This document shows positions 16,852 to 26,315 of a stretch of DNA of 44,743 bases, piece after piece. Under the pieces are notes generated by a model. It did no database searches. It was not told the DNA's origin and saw only the letters and a program-made list of their open reading frames with translations. A program made the position numbers and the translations under genes. Origin of the DNA: JAVWGW01 sp036655915 (GTDB lineage Bacteria; Actinomycetota; Coriobacteriia; Coriobacteriales; Eggerthellaceae); assembly GCA_036655915.1 (NCBI GenBank), contig JAVVPE010000006.1, forward strand, positions 1 to 44,743, written 5' to 3'. The stretch's first letter is position 1; every line of letters starts with the position of its first letter.

Positions 16852-18255
16852 CTAACAATCCGGCGTAAGAGCGGCTACCACCTGCGGCCCCACGGCCGTC
16901 ACGTCGCCCGCACCCATGGTGATCAGCAAATCATGCGGCTGCAATTTCGACACCAAATAGGGCACGACATCGGTGCGCCGCGGAATATAGGCCGTTTGCG
17001 GATGCCCGGCGTGATCAAGCACCACGTTCATGAAGGTTTTGCCCGAAACACCGGGAACAGGCGCTTCGCCCGCAGAAAACACATCCATAAAAGTCACGGA
17101 ATCGGCGGCATCAAACGCGGCGGCAAATTCATCTTTGAGCACTTCGGTAAACAGCTTCACACGCGAATAGCGATGGGGCTGAAACAGCACGTGCACGCGC
17201 TTGAAATCAAGCTGCTTGGCCGCAGCGATGGTGGCAGCTATTTCGGTGGGGTGATGCGCGTAATCATCCACGACCGTTATGCCGCCCACGGTATCGACCA
17301 AATCGAAGCGGCGGCGCACGCCAGCAAACTGCCCCAAGGCCGCCACCGCATCATCCACGGGCAGGCCAAGCGCCCAGATAAGGGCCAAGGTACCCGCTGC
17401 ATTAAGCGCATTGTGACGCCCGGGATTTTGCGGAATATGGGCTGTGACCTGGTGGCCATCGGGGAATACCACATCAAATGTGCTGCCGATACCCACGGGG
17501 GTATAGTGGGAAAGGCACACATCGAAGGCTTCCCCAAAGCCATAGCTTATGCACGCATGGCCGGTGCTGCGGGCAACCTGCATCAAGTTTTCATCTTCGC
17601 CGCAAATAACGACCGCGCCCGTTTTGGGCACCGAAGAAATGAATTCGGCGAACAGTTGGTGGATTTCGGCCAGATCGCTGTAGTGATCCAGGTGATCGGC
17701 TTCGATATTGGTAACCAGCACGGCGGCCGGGTCAAGATAGGTGAACGATTTATCGCTTTCATCGGCTTCAACCACATAGTGTAAGCCGGCGCCCGAATGC
17801 GCGTTGGTGTGATAGGCGCGCACGATGCCACCGATAAGGAAGCTGGGATCTTGCCCCATGGCATCGAGGGTGGAAGCCAACATGGAAGAGGTGGTTGTTT
17901 TACCGTGCGTGCCCGCCACAGCAAGCGTGCATTTGTCCACGCCCAAAGCGGCCAGCATCTTGGCGCGGTGCCAGATGGTCAAACCGCGTGCCTTGGCAGC
18001 CATCAATTCCGGGTTGTTTTCAAGAATGGCCGTGGAAACCACCACCACATCGGGGTCAGCGGCAGGTATATTGCCCGCATCGTGGCCGATGTGAACGGCA
18101 ATACCCGCATCTTTGAGCTGAAGCGTATAGCGGGATTCCTTCAAATCGGAACCGGATACCTGCATACCCTGATCGTGGGCAACATGGGCGATGCCGCTCA
18201 TGCCCACGCCTCCGATGCCGATAAAATGGACTGTTTCGATACGCTGCTTCGCCAT
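16852..18255 (-). CDS. murC: UDP-N-acetylmuramate--L-alanine ligase MurC
   Basis: This 467-residue Mur ligase begins with the UDP-binding motif HFIGIGGVGMSGIA (10-23). It carries the ATP loop GTHGKTT (115-121), VVEADESDKSF and EADHLDHY in the central domain, and DDYAHHPTEI plus FQPHRYSR in the C-terminal domain. It adds the first L-alanine to UDP-MurNAc in the cytoplasm. It starts 30 bp after murG, with AAAGGGTG upstream of the ATG. Length and motif order are normal for the family. Confidence 0.97.
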   Translation of the reverse strand: MAKQRIETVHFIGIGGVGMSGIAHVAHDQGMQVSGSDLKESRYTLQLKDAGIAVHIGHDAGNIPAADPDVVVVSTAILENNPELMAAKARGLTIWHRAKMLAALGVDKCTLAVAGTHGKTTTSSMLASTLDAMGQDPSFLIGGIVRAYHTNAHSGAGLHYVVEADESDKSFTYLDPAAVLVTNIEADHLDHYSDLAEIHQLFAEFISSVPKTGAVVICGEDENLMQVARSTGHACISYGFGEAFDVCLSHYTPVGIGSTFDVVFPDGHQVTAHIPQNPGRHNALNAAGTLALIWALGLPVDDAVAALGQFAGVRRRFDLVDTVGGITVVDDYAHHPTEIAATIAAAKQLDFKRVHVLFQPHRYSRVKLFTEVLKDEFAAAFDAADSVTFMDVFSAGEAPVPGVSGKTFMNVVLDHAGHPQTAYIPRRTDVVPYLVSKLQPHDLLITMGAGDVTAVGPQVVAALTPDC

Positions 18256-18285
18256 AATCTGGGTTCACCCTTTCTTTTCGTCTGG

Positions 18286-19401
18286 CTATTGTAACGTGTT
18301 TGCGCGCCCGGGCGCCGCCGCGCACACAACATCCGCCAACTTCGTTGCCGCATCCTGAGTGCCAAAGGTTTCGGCCGCCGCCTGCATGGCAGTGCGCGCC
18401 GCAGGATTTTCAAGCAGGCCGAAAAGTTCCTGGGCGAAAGCGGGGGTTTCCACCTGATCATCGGGCACCATGACCGCAGCACCGCGCTGGGTATAGGCGC
18501 GCGCGTTCATCGTTTGATGATCGCCCGTGGCATGGGGAAAGGGCACAAGCAGAGCGGGAATGTGCAGCGCCGATATTTCGGCAAGCGATGTGGCACCGGC
18601 GCGTGCAACCACCATATCGGCCGCCGCCATGGTGGCACCCATGTGGTCTTGATAGCCCATCACACGCCAACGTTTGGCCTGCTGGGCGCTAAGATTGAGC
18701 TGCTGGCACACCGTATCGTATTCTTTGGGGCCGCTGATGTGCACAATGTAGAGGTTTTCGGTGGCCAACAGGCGATCTTTGAGCGCTACCAGTGCGGTAT
18801 TTAAGTGGCGCGCGCCCAAGCTGCCCCCAAACACCAACAGCAGCAATGCGTTTTCGGGAATGTCGAGCAAGGCCCGCCCTTCGGCGCGCGTGGCATCAAA
18901 CACCTGACGGCGCACGGGATTGCCCGTCACAAGCACCTTGCTGGTATCGGCAAGTGCGTTGCCCGCCACTTCATAGGTAAGCGCCACGGCAGCAGCGTGT
19001 TTTGCCAGGTAGGTATTGGCCATGCCCATGACAGAATTTTGTTCGTGCACCACCAGCGGGATATGCAGCGCGCGCGCGGCGCGACCCACGGGGATGCACA
19101 CATAGCCGCCAAAGCCCACCACCACATCGGGCTTGATTTCTTCAAACCACGCGCGCGCCGCCGTGGAGCTTTTTGCTATCTTTTTCACGGCGCTAAAAAG
19201 GCTCAGCGGATGCTTGCGGTTAAATCCTGAAGCTTCAAAGCCCTTAAATTCGATGCCCGCCTGCGCCACCAGCCGCGCTTCGACACCCTGGGGGGTGCCC
19301 GCGAAGCGCACGGTATGGCCGCGCTGTATCAGCACTTCGGCCAAAGCGAGTGCGGGATTGATGTGACCCGCCGTGCCGCCTCCAGAAAGTACGATGAGCA
19401 T
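18286..19401 (-). CDS. murG: MurG, lipid II-forming N-acetylglucosaminyltransferase
   Basis: The 371 residues form the GT-B fold of MurG. GGGTAGHINPALALA (7-21) is the N-terminal glycine loop, PDVVVGFGGYVCIP follows, then VFGGSLGARHLN and the C-terminal GATSLAEISALHIPALLVPFPHATGDHQTMNA donor-binding region. It transfers GlcNAc from UDP-GlcNAc to lipid I on the inner face of the membrane. The start lies 3 bp after the ftsW stop with GGAGATAAGCC upstream, so translation is coupled. Confidence 0.97.
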   Translation of the reverse strand: MLIVLSGGGTAGHINPALALAEVLIQRGHTVRFAGTPQGVEARLVAQAGIEFKGFEASGFNRKHPLSLFSAVKKIAKSSTAARAWFEEIKPDVVVGFGGYVCIPVGRAARALHIPLVVHEQNSVMGMANTYLAKHAAAVALTYEVAGNALADTSKVLVTGNPVRRQVFDATRAEGRALLDIPENALLLLVFGGSLGARHLNTALVALKDRLLATENLYIVHISGPKEYDTVCQQLNLSAQQAKRWRVMGYQDHMGATMAAADMVVARAGATSLAEISALHIPALLVPFPHATGDHQTMNARAYTQRGAAVMVPDDQVETPAFAQELFGLLENPAARTAMQAAAETFGTQDAATKLADVVCAAAPGRANTLQ

Positions 19402-19404
19402 GGC

Positions 19405-20763
19405 TTATCTCCTTGTCTTGCCTGATGAGTGGGGTGCGCCGGCTCCGCGCTTGGGTGCTTGGGTCCTGCCCGCTGGCGCTAAGGGTGCGGGGGAGCCGCC
19501 GCCGCGACGCGGTGCGGTGCGCGGCGGGGCGGCCGGCGCCGAACGTACGACGCGCAAATCGGCGCGGCGCTGGTCGTAGACCGTGGGCTGCTGCGCGCCG
19601 TAAGATACCGACAAAATAAGCCCCACCATAATAAAGGATGCCAACAGCGCCGATCCCCCCGAAGAAATAAAGGGCAGCGGCTTGCCTGTTGTAGGCAACA
19701 ACCCGATCACGCAACCGATATTCAAAAAAGCCTGAAACACGATCATGACGGTAAAGCTTCCCGCAATCATGGCACCAAAATTATCGCGGGCACCCCGCGC
19801 GATGCGCACACCCGCATACAGCAGCAGCATAAACAGCAGCAGCACTATAACGGCGCCCACCAATCCCAACTCTTCGCCGATAATGGCAAAAATGAAATCT
19901 GTTTCGGCTTCGGGTAAATACAGGTATTTTTCGCGGGAATTGCCCAGCCCTACCCCCCATAAGCCTCCTTCAGAAAAGGCGTAAAACGAATGGATAAGCT
20001 GATAGCCCGTACCGTAACTATCGCTCCACGGATCCATAAACACCAGGCGGTCGGCGCGATAACCCACAAAAAACGTTGCGATAAGACCCAAAACAGCAAG
20101 GGCAGCAATGGCGATAAGCATGGTTTTAAGCGGCACTTCCCCAATCCACATAACGGCCAAAATGCCCACAAGACAAATGACCGTCGTGCCCAAATCCGAT
20201 TGAGTTTTATACAAAAAAAGGATGGGCACAATAATCAGCAGCACACTTTGCACCAGCAAGTTTTTCGGGCTTAAGGCGCCGTTGCGATAATCAAACAGTA
20301 TGCGCGCGCCCATAAGCACAAAGGCGATTTTAGCGAATTCGGCAGGCTGCAAGCTGACCGGACCGATATTGACCCAACGCTGCGCGCCCAAACCCTCGGT
20401 GCCGATAGCTGCCGTTAAAATGACCAGGAAAACAGCAAGGCCCCAGGCAATCCAGGTAGCCGAACCCTCCCACACGCGATACGGAATGAACTTCGCCAAT
20501 ATAATGCACAGACCCAAGCCGCCCACCGCAAAACCAAGCTGCTTGATAATGAAGCTGGTGGCTCCCCCTGTTTCATCGATCGAAACGATGGATGAAGCGG
20601 AATATACCATCACCAGGCCAATCAATACCAAGGCAAATACGGCGAAGGCCAGCAGCAAGCGCGGCCCCATGATGGCCGCGGGAACGCCACCCCGTTCGGG
20701 GGATGAGGGCGCCGAAGAGTTTGCGGCAGAATTTTTTGGGGATGTGTTGCGTATGCGCGCCAT
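19405..20763 (-). CDS. ftsW: FtsW, septal SEDS glycosyltransferase
   Basis: This 452-residue SEDS protein has about ten transmembrane helices from residue 32 to about 390. Signatures include GLVMVYSASSIVS, AQRWVNIGPVSLQPAEFAKIAFVL, KTQSDLGTTVIC and the GLLPTTGKPLPFISSGGSALLASF block near the end. FtsW polymerises lipid II together with its class B PBP partner (FtsI, encoded at 26316-28052). Both tails are extended: a Ser/Ala/Pro-rich N-terminus and a basic Pro/Ala/Gly-rich C-terminus of about 60 residues. It lies between murD and murG, with the start 8 bp after the murD stop. Confidence 0.96.
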   Translation of the reverse strand: MARIRNTSPKNSAANSSAPSSPERGGVPAAIMGPRLLLAFAVFALVLIGLVMVYSASSIVSIDETGGATSFIIKQLGFAVGGLGLCIILAKFIPYRVWEGSATWIAWGLAVFLVILTAAIGTEGLGAQRWVNIGPVSLQPAEFAKIAFVLMGARILFDYRNGALSPKNLLVQSVLLIIVPILFLYKTQSDLGTTVICLVGILAVMWIGEVPLKTMLIAIAALAVLGLIATFFVGYRADRLVFMDPWSDSYGTGYQLIHSFYAFSEGGLWGVGLGNSREKYLYLPEAETDFIFAIIGEELGLVGAVIVLLLFMLLLYAGVRIARGARDNFGAMIAGSFTVMIVFQAFLNIGCVIGLLPTTGKPLPFISSGGSALLASFIMVGLILSVSYGAQQPTVYDQRRADLRVVRSAPAAPPRTAPRRGGGSPAPLAPAGRTQAPKRGAGAPHSSGKTRR

Positions 20764-20771
20764 AGAATCGC

Positions 20772-22250
20772 TCAGGCGCCCTGGATGTGTGCACGTGCAG
20801 CGACCAAAGCCTTGAACGCCGCGCCGCGCGCTTCAAAGCAGGTGAATTCATCGAAGGAAGCACAGGCCGGGGAAAGCATGACGATAGCGCCCGGCTGCGC
20901 CTGTTCAAGCGCACAATCCAGCGCTTGTTCCAGATTGCCCGCCAGCGTATGGGGGCAAAAAGACTGCGCAAACGCTGCGAAAAAACGCTGCCCTGCGGCG
21001 CCAAAGCACACGACGGCCGTGCAGTGTTTTTCGGCCTGGGCAACAAGCTCGGATAAATCGGTACCCTTATCATCGCCCCCCAACAACACGATCGGGCGTG
21101 CGGGAACAAAGGCGGCAAGCGCCTTTAAGGTGGCATCGACGTTGGTTGCCTTAGAATCGTTGTAGCAGCGCACCCCCGCAACGGATCCGCAGGCTTCCAT
21201 GCGGTGTTCAAGAGGGGCAAAGGCCTGCAAGCCCTGGCGCAACGTTGTAGCATCTTGCCCCAGCGCCAAAGCCGCCGCGGCCGCCGCAAGCGCATTGCCC
21301 ACGTTATGTTCGCCTTTTAGTTGCAGCTGATCGGCCGCTACCAAATCGTAGCGCGTGCCCGCAAATTCCACGCACAGCAGATCACCATCCACATACGCCG
21401 CATTTTCGCTGCCGCACGCGCTGCGCATACTGGTATGCAGCCCTGCGGCACAACCCAGCGGAATGTAGGAAAATCCCCGCTGCGCCGCACTCTGGGCGCG
21501 CAAAAGCTTCACCTGCTTGCGCACTTCTTCATTGGTGGCATCGGCCACACACACCGCGCCTTCGGTGTGGCTTAAGTTGGCCAACACTTTAAGTTTCGCC
21601 GCCACATAGGCCTCGTGCGTTTTGTGCCACTTGATGTGATCGGGCGTAATGTTGAGCAAGATGGCCACCTGCGGCGCAAAACGCTGCGTGGATGCCAGCT
21701 GATAGGAAGACACTTCGGCCACAAACACCTCGGTGTTATCGGCGGCCACCGCTTCGATGCAGGTATCGCCGATGTTTCCCACCGCACGCGCCGCCACGCC
21801 GCCTGCGCACAACAAGCTGGCCACAAGCGCCGTCGTGGTGGTTTTGCCATTTGTGCCGGTGACTGCCACCCAGCGCGCCTGCGTTCTGCTTTCGCGCCAG
21901 GCAAATTCCACTTCGCTGATAATTTCGGTGGAAGCCGCCTGCGCGCTGCGATAAAAATCGGAAAACTGAGAGATACCCGGGCTTGCAATGCACAGATCAA
22001 ACCTGCCTTCGATGGCGTAGTGGTCAAATACCACCCGCGCGCCTGCGGCCTCAAGTTCGGCCGCCTGCAGCGCGGCCGCACTGTTGCGCGCACCCGCTGC
22101 CACAACCAGGGCATCCACACGATCGGCCGCCGTGTGCTGGCAATAATGCGCCACCGCTGCGCCCGATGATCCCAAGCCTAAAACCAGCATGCGCCCCAGG
22201 GAAACGGGCGCGTAATTTCGGCCTTCTTGCAAAGCGATCGCTGCGGCCAT
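20772..22250 (-). CDS. murD: UDP-N-acetylmuramoylalanine--D-glutamate ligase MurD
   Basis: The 492 residues begin with the UDP-binding glycine motif VLGLGSSGAAVAHY and SPGISQFSDFY. The ATP loop is VTGTNGKTTTT (131-141), followed by EVSSYQLAST, NITPDHIKWH and, in the C-terminal domain, EHRMEACGSVAGVRCYNDSKATN and LLGGDDKGTDLSEL. It adds D-glutamate to UDP-MurNAc-L-Ala. It is somewhat longer than typical MurD (about 450), mainly through loops in the central domain. It starts 1 bp after the mraY stop. Confidence 0.97.
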   Translation of the reverse strand: MAAAIALQEGRNYAPVSLGRMLVLGLGSSGAAVAHYCQHTAADRVDALVVAAGARNSAAALQAAELEAAGARVVFDHYAIEGRFDLCIASPGISQFSDFYRSAQAASTEIISEVEFAWRESRTQARWVAVTGTNGKTTTTALVASLLCAGGVAARAVGNIGDTCIEAVAADNTEVFVAEVSSYQLASTQRFAPQVAILLNITPDHIKWHKTHEAYVAAKLKVLANLSHTEGAVCVADATNEEVRKQVKLLRAQSAAQRGFSYIPLGCAAGLHTSMRSACGSENAAYVDGDLLCVEFAGTRYDLVAADQLQLKGEHNVGNALAAAAAALALGQDATTLRQGLQAFAPLEHRMEACGSVAGVRCYNDSKATNVDATLKALAAFVPARPIVLLGGDDKGTDLSELVAQAEKHCTAVVCFGAAGQRFFAAFAQSFCPHTLAGNLEQALDCALEQAQPGAIVMLSPACASFDEFTCFEARGAAFKALVAARAHIQGA

Positions 22251-22251
22251 A

Positions 22252-23310
22252 CTACAGCACCGCCGCTAACACGGCCGCCAAGGATTCAGCAAAATACAAG
22301 GAGAAGCCCGTGGCCGCCAACAGGCCTGAAACGATCCAAAAGCGCACGACCACCTTCGTTTCGCTCCAGCCCTTTTTCTCGAAGTGGTGATGCAAAGGGG
22401 CCATAAGAAACAGGCGCTTCTTTGTGCGCTTGTAGTAAAACACCTGCAACATAACAGAAACCGCTTCGGCAACAAACAGGCCGCCGATGATGAGCGTGCA
22501 AAATTCCGTTTTCGTCAGCACCGCCAAGCAGCCCAGCCCCATGCCCAAAGCCAGCGAACCCGTGTCGCCCATGAAAATGTCGGCCGGATAGGAATTGAAC
22601 CACAAAAAACCGATGCAGGCACCCGCAATGGCTGCGGCAAAAATGGCACTATCCAAAGCATCGCTGCGATAGGCGATGGCCGCCATGACAATCATGACGA
22701 TCATGACCGTGCCGCCCGCCAAACCGTCAAGGCCATCGGTTAAGTTGACCGCGTTGCACATTCCCACAAGCAAGATGTTGACGAAAATAAGGTAGAGCCA
22801 CGGAATGGCAATGCCATCGCCGATGGGAAGCACCGTGGTCAGCACGCCCAAATTAAAGGTGTAGATAAAGGGTATAGAAACCGTGGGAGCAATGCCCAAC
22901 ACATTAACCGCCACCAGGCAAAATGCCGTTGCGATAACAAACTGCCCGATAAGTTTCGCCTTCGGGGTTAAGCCCAGCGAACGCTCTTTTACCACCTTGG
23001 ACATATCGTCGAACAAACCCAAAGCTCCCGTGGCCAAGGTGGCCCCCAGCAGCAAAAAGGTATCAGGCGTGGGTTGCGCCACCACAAGCACACTTAAGGC
23101 AGCGGCGATAAGCATGATAACGCCGCCCATGGTGGGCGTGCCCTGCTTGACCAGATGGCTTTGCGGGCCATCGGCACGCACCTGCTGGCCTATTTTGCTT
23201 GCCCGCAAAAATTTGATCCACAGCGGGGTCAAAATCATCGTGAGGGCTGCGGCCATCACGATGGAAAGAAAAACCAGAAAGGTCGGATACTGCGCAAAAA
23301 TGGTAAACAT
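22252..23310 (-). CDS. mraY: MraY, phospho-MurNAc-pentapeptide translocase
   Basis: This 352-residue protein has about ten transmembrane helices and all MraY signatures: GTPTMGGVIML (57-67), LFDDMSKVVKERSLGLTPKAKL with Asp101-Asp102, GMCNAVNLTDGLDGLAGG (183-200), MGDTGSLALG and the LHHHFEKKGWSE loop (306-317). It attaches phospho-MurNAc-pentapeptide to undecaprenyl phosphate, making lipid I. The start immediately abuts the murF stop. Confidence 0.97.
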   Translation of the reverse strand: MFTIFAQYPTFLVFLSIVMAAALTMILTPLWIKFLRASKIGQQVRADGPQSHLVKQGTPTMGGVIMLIAAALSVLVVAQPTPDTFLLLGATLATGALGLFDDMSKVVKERSLGLTPKAKLIGQFVIATAFCLVAVNVLGIAPTVSIPFIYTFNLGVLTTVLPIGDGIAIPWLYLIFVNILLVGMCNAVNLTDGLDGLAGGTVMIVMIVMAAIAYRSDALDSAIFAAAIAGACIGFLWFNSYPADIFMGDTGSLALGMGLGCLAVLTKTEFCTLIIGGLFVAEAVSVMLQVFYYKRTKKRLFLMAPLHHHFEKKGWSETKVVVRFWIVSGLLAATGFSLYFAESLAAVLAAVL

Positions 23311-24741
23311 CTAGTTAACAAGCCCCCCGACAATACGTTCAAGCCCCATGGAATGCGATGCCTTAACCAACACCGCATCTTCAGGCTCAAGGCGCATTTC
23401 CAATGCCGTCAATGCTTCTGCAATCGATTGTGTTTCAAGTATACACGTGGCAGCCATGCCCTGTGCCTGCGCGGCAGAAGAAATATGTGTTGCTAGATCA
23501 CCAATGCAGATAAGGTAATCTACGCCAAGCCTTGCGACAAGATTTCCCACTTCTTCGTGGCACGCCAAGGCAAAATCGCCCAACTCACCCATATCGCCCA
23601 AAACAGCGATACGCTTTCCGCGCACATCGAGTGCATCGAACAGCAGCAGCGAAGCGCGCATGGAATCGGGGTTGGCGTTGTAGGCATCGTGTATGACCGT
23701 GACGCCATCACGGGTATGCAGCACCTCTTGGCGCCCCGCTTCGGGCTCTGAAGTGTTGAGCGCAGCGGCAATGGCGGCAACATCCATGCCCAAACCGCTG
23801 CCCACCGCAGCCGCCGCGCAGGCATTGTGCACGTTGTGCAAGCCGCGCAGGCGCAGGGCACAGGGCGCTGTGCCCGTGGGGGTATGCAGCGTGAAGCACG
23901 GGCAGCCCGAAGCATCAAGTGCGATGTCGCTGGCAAATACATCTGCATCCGGCGCAGGTGTTAGTGAACCATCGAATTGGCACAGCTTGATGCCGCGAGA
24001 AGTTACACCGGCGACTTCGCACACAAAGGCGCTGTAATCGTCGGCGGCGTTGAGGAAGGCACGACCCGTATGCGCAGGCAAGGCCGCAATCAGTTCCGCT
24101 TTGGCGCGCGCGATGTTTTCGCGGCTGCCCAAAAGTTCAATATGGCTGGTGCCCACATTGGTGATTAGCCCCAGGTCGGGCTTCACAAATGCGCACAACT
24201 GCTCCAACTGACCTTGGCCGCGCATACCCATTTCAACCACGACCACTTCAGTTTCAGGGTCGGCATTGAGCAGCGTTTTGGGAACGCCCAGTTCGTTGTT
24301 CTGGTTGCCCGCCGTAGCCACCACGCGAAACTGCGCTGAAAGCACATCGCGTACCAAGTTTTTCGTCGTTGTTTTACCCGTCGACCCTGTAAGACCCACC
24401 ACATGCGCGCTTAAATGCTCGCGCCACGCGCGCGCTAAATCGGTGATGGCCGAAGGCGTGTGCGACACTTCGATGATGGCCGCACCCATTTCGCGCGCGA
24501 GCCCACAAGTGGTCGCATCGGGTGTGCGGCTAACCAGCACCGCTGCCGCGCCACAGCCAAGCGCCGCCGCGATGAAATCGTGGCCATCGACGCGGTCGCC
24601 CGGCAAGGCCACATAGACGTCATCGGCGCACACGTCGCGGGAATCCCAGGCGATACCGCAGGCAAGCTTGCTGGCATCCAAGGGTTCAACCAGCAGCGTG
24701 CCGCCCGTGTAGTGACACAATTGTTTTATGTTTAAACGCAT
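23311..24741 (-). CDS. murF: UDP-MurNAc-tripeptide--D-Ala-D-Ala ligase MurF
   Basis: This 476-residue Mur ligase has an N-terminal UDP-binding domain (WDSRDVCADDVYVALPGDRVDGHDFI), the ATP loop GLTGSTGKTTTKNLV (116-130), GNQNNELGVPKTLLN, VEMGMRGQGQLEQLC and TNVGTSHIELLGSRENIARAKAEL, and the C-terminal HDAYNANPDSMRASL and LGDMGELG blocks. It adds D-Ala-D-Ala to the UDP-MurNAc-tripeptide. The start has AAGGTAGCGAG upstream. The 87-bp gap to murE holds nothing recognisable. Confidence 0.97.
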   Translation of the reverse strand: MRLNIKQLCHYTGGTLLVEPLDASKLACGIAWDSRDVCADDVYVALPGDRVDGHDFIAAALGCGAAAVLVSRTPDATTCGLAREMGAAIIEVSHTPSAITDLARAWREHLSAHVVGLTGSTGKTTTKNLVRDVLSAQFRVVATAGNQNNELGVPKTLLNADPETEVVVVEMGMRGQGQLEQLCAFVKPDLGLITNVGTSHIELLGSRENIARAKAELIAALPAHTGRAFLNAADDYSAFVCEVAGVTSRGIKLCQFDGSLTPAPDADVFASDIALDASGCPCFTLHTPTGTAPCALRLRGLHNVHNACAAAAVGSGLGMDVAAIAAALNTSEPEAGRQEVLHTRDGVTVIHDAYNANPDSMRASLLLFDALDVRGKRIAVLGDMGELGDFALACHEEVGNLVARLGVDYLICIGDLATHISSAAQAQGMAATCILETQSIAEALTALEMRLEPEDAVLVKASHSMGLERIVGGLVN

Positions 24742-24828
24742 TTCTCGCTACCTTGCTACTTTATGCTGCCGTATGAAACGTACGCATCGCAGGTTTCGTC
24801 TGCTTCCATCGTGTGTGTGCGCTGCGCG

Positions 24829-26313
24829 CTATCCGAAATGGCGCTCAAGTTCTTCAGCTGCCACCGTGGTGTCGTCAAAATCAAGCACTTCATCGCCGAT
24901 TAATTGGTAATCTTCATGACCCTTGCCTGCAATCAAGATGCTATCGCCCGGCTGCGCCAGCGCAATCGCTTGGGCAATGGCGGCTCGGCGGTCGACCTCA
25001 ACAACGAAGCGATCACTTGCGCCCCCCATGCCACCCACGATAGCTTCGATGATGACCTGCGGGTTTTCGTGGCGCGGATTATCGGATGTGACCACAGCGA
25101 AATCGGCCGCCAGCGCCGCGCGCCCCATGATGGGTCGCTTGCTGGCATCGCGGTTGCCGCCGCAGCCAAAGACCACAAGCGTCTTGCCGCTGGTAAGCGC
25201 CGCCACCGAAGCGATGGCCTTTTCCAGCGCATCGGGGGTGTGGGCGTAATCGACATACACCGAAACTTCGCCATCGTGGGCGGCAGCAACCCGCTGCAAG
25301 CGCCCGGGAATCTGAGGGGACGTTGCCAGCGCTTCGACAATGGTGGCCGCGGGAATGCCCAGTTGCAGCGCGATGCCAAAGGCCAGCATCACGTTGGACA
25401 CGTTGAACTTCCCCACCAGCGGATAATCGAGCGCGTAATGCGTGCCACGTACATCCAAATCTACGCAGGTGTGCGTTGTGTAATATTCGACGCTGTGAGG
25501 ATGTATCTGCGCCGAGGGGTCAAAGCCTACCGAAATGACGTTATCTTCGGCCGCCGAAGTGCGTCGCAGCAGTTCAACCCCATATTCATCATCGATGCAC
25601 AGCACCCGACGCGCGGGGTATTCCTTAGAAAAAAGACGCGCCTTCGCCTCAAAATAGGCTTCAAAGGTTTTGTGATAATCCAGGTGGTCTTGCGTAAGGT
25701 TGGAAAACGCCGTCACCGCAAACTGTGCGCCCCAGGTGCGTTCCAAATCAAGGGCATGGCTGGAAACTTCCATGGCCACCACGTCGCAGCGTTCATCGCG
25801 CATACGGGCAAACAGGCGCTGCAAATCGGGGGATTCCGGCGTGGTGTGCTCGCTTTTTTCCTGCACCGAACCAATGCGCACGCCCACGGTGCCGATCAGC
25901 CCCGTGTGCTTTCCTGCAACGGCGGTGATGTGTTCCAGTAAATACGTGGTGGTGGTTTTCCCGTTTGTGCCAGTGATGCCCACCAAACTAAAATCGCGGG
26001 AAGGGTTTTCGTAGAAGTTAACGGAAGCGGCGGCCATGGCCTTGCGGGTATCGGCCACCACAACTTCGGTGACGTCGGTGGCATCAGCCAGATAGACTTT
26101 GCGCTGCACCACAAGCGTGCGCGCGCCGCGATCGATGGCATCTTGGGCGAAAGAGTGTCCGTCGGCATTAAAGCCCACGATGCAGAAAAACGCATCGCCG
26201 GGCTGCACGCGATCGCTGCGATAAGCGATGCCGCCCACCTGCTCTTGTTCGTTTCCGATAACACTACAGTCGATGCCGCGGAAAAGTTCTTTACACGTTT
26301 TCGTCATGGCCAT
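24829..26313 (-). CDS. murE: UDP-MurNAc-dipeptide--diamino-acid ligase MurE, DNPR (meso-DAP) type
   Basis: The 494 residues show YRSDRVQPGDAFFCIVGFNADGH, the ATP loop GITGTNGKTTTTYLL (112-126), TTPESPDLQ, MEVSSHALDLERTWG and LTQDHLDYH. In the C-terminal domain TSDNPRHENP carries the DNPR motif (411-414), typical of enzymes adding meso-diaminopimelate rather than lysine. The wall is therefore predicted to contain meso-DAP, by family rule. ATG 26313 and a second in-frame ATG 26307 (6 nt after AAGG) are both possible starts. The gene begins 2 bp after the ftsI stop. Confidence 0.96.
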   Translation of the reverse strand: MAMTKTCKELFRGIDCSVIGNEQEQVGGIAYRSDRVQPGDAFFCIVGFNADGHSFAQDAIDRGARTLVVQRKVYLADATDVTEVVVADTRKAMAAASVNFYENPSRDFSLVGITGTNGKTTTTYLLEHITAVAGKHTGLIGTVGVRIGSVQEKSEHTTPESPDLQRLFARMRDERCDVVAMEVSSHALDLERTWGAQFAVTAFSNLTQDHLDYHKTFEAYFEAKARLFSKEYPARRVLCIDDEYGVELLRRTSAAEDNVISVGFDPSAQIHPHSVEYYTTHTCVDLDVRGTHYALDYPLVGKFNVSNVMLAFGIALQLGIPAATIVEALATSPQIPGRLQRVAAAHDGEVSVYVDYAHTPDALEKAIASVAALTSGKTLVVFGCGGNRDASKRPIMGRAALAADFAVVTSDNPRHENPQVIIEAIVGGMGGASDRFVVEVDRRAAIAQAIALAQPGDSILIAGKGHEDYQLIGDEVLDFDDTTVAAEELERHFG

Positions 26314-26315
26314 CC

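Noticed and set aside
24904..25941. Plus-strand open frame of 345 codons opposite murE
   Set aside because: It is antisense to a full-length Mur ligase, and its composition reflects G+C-rich codons of the other strand.
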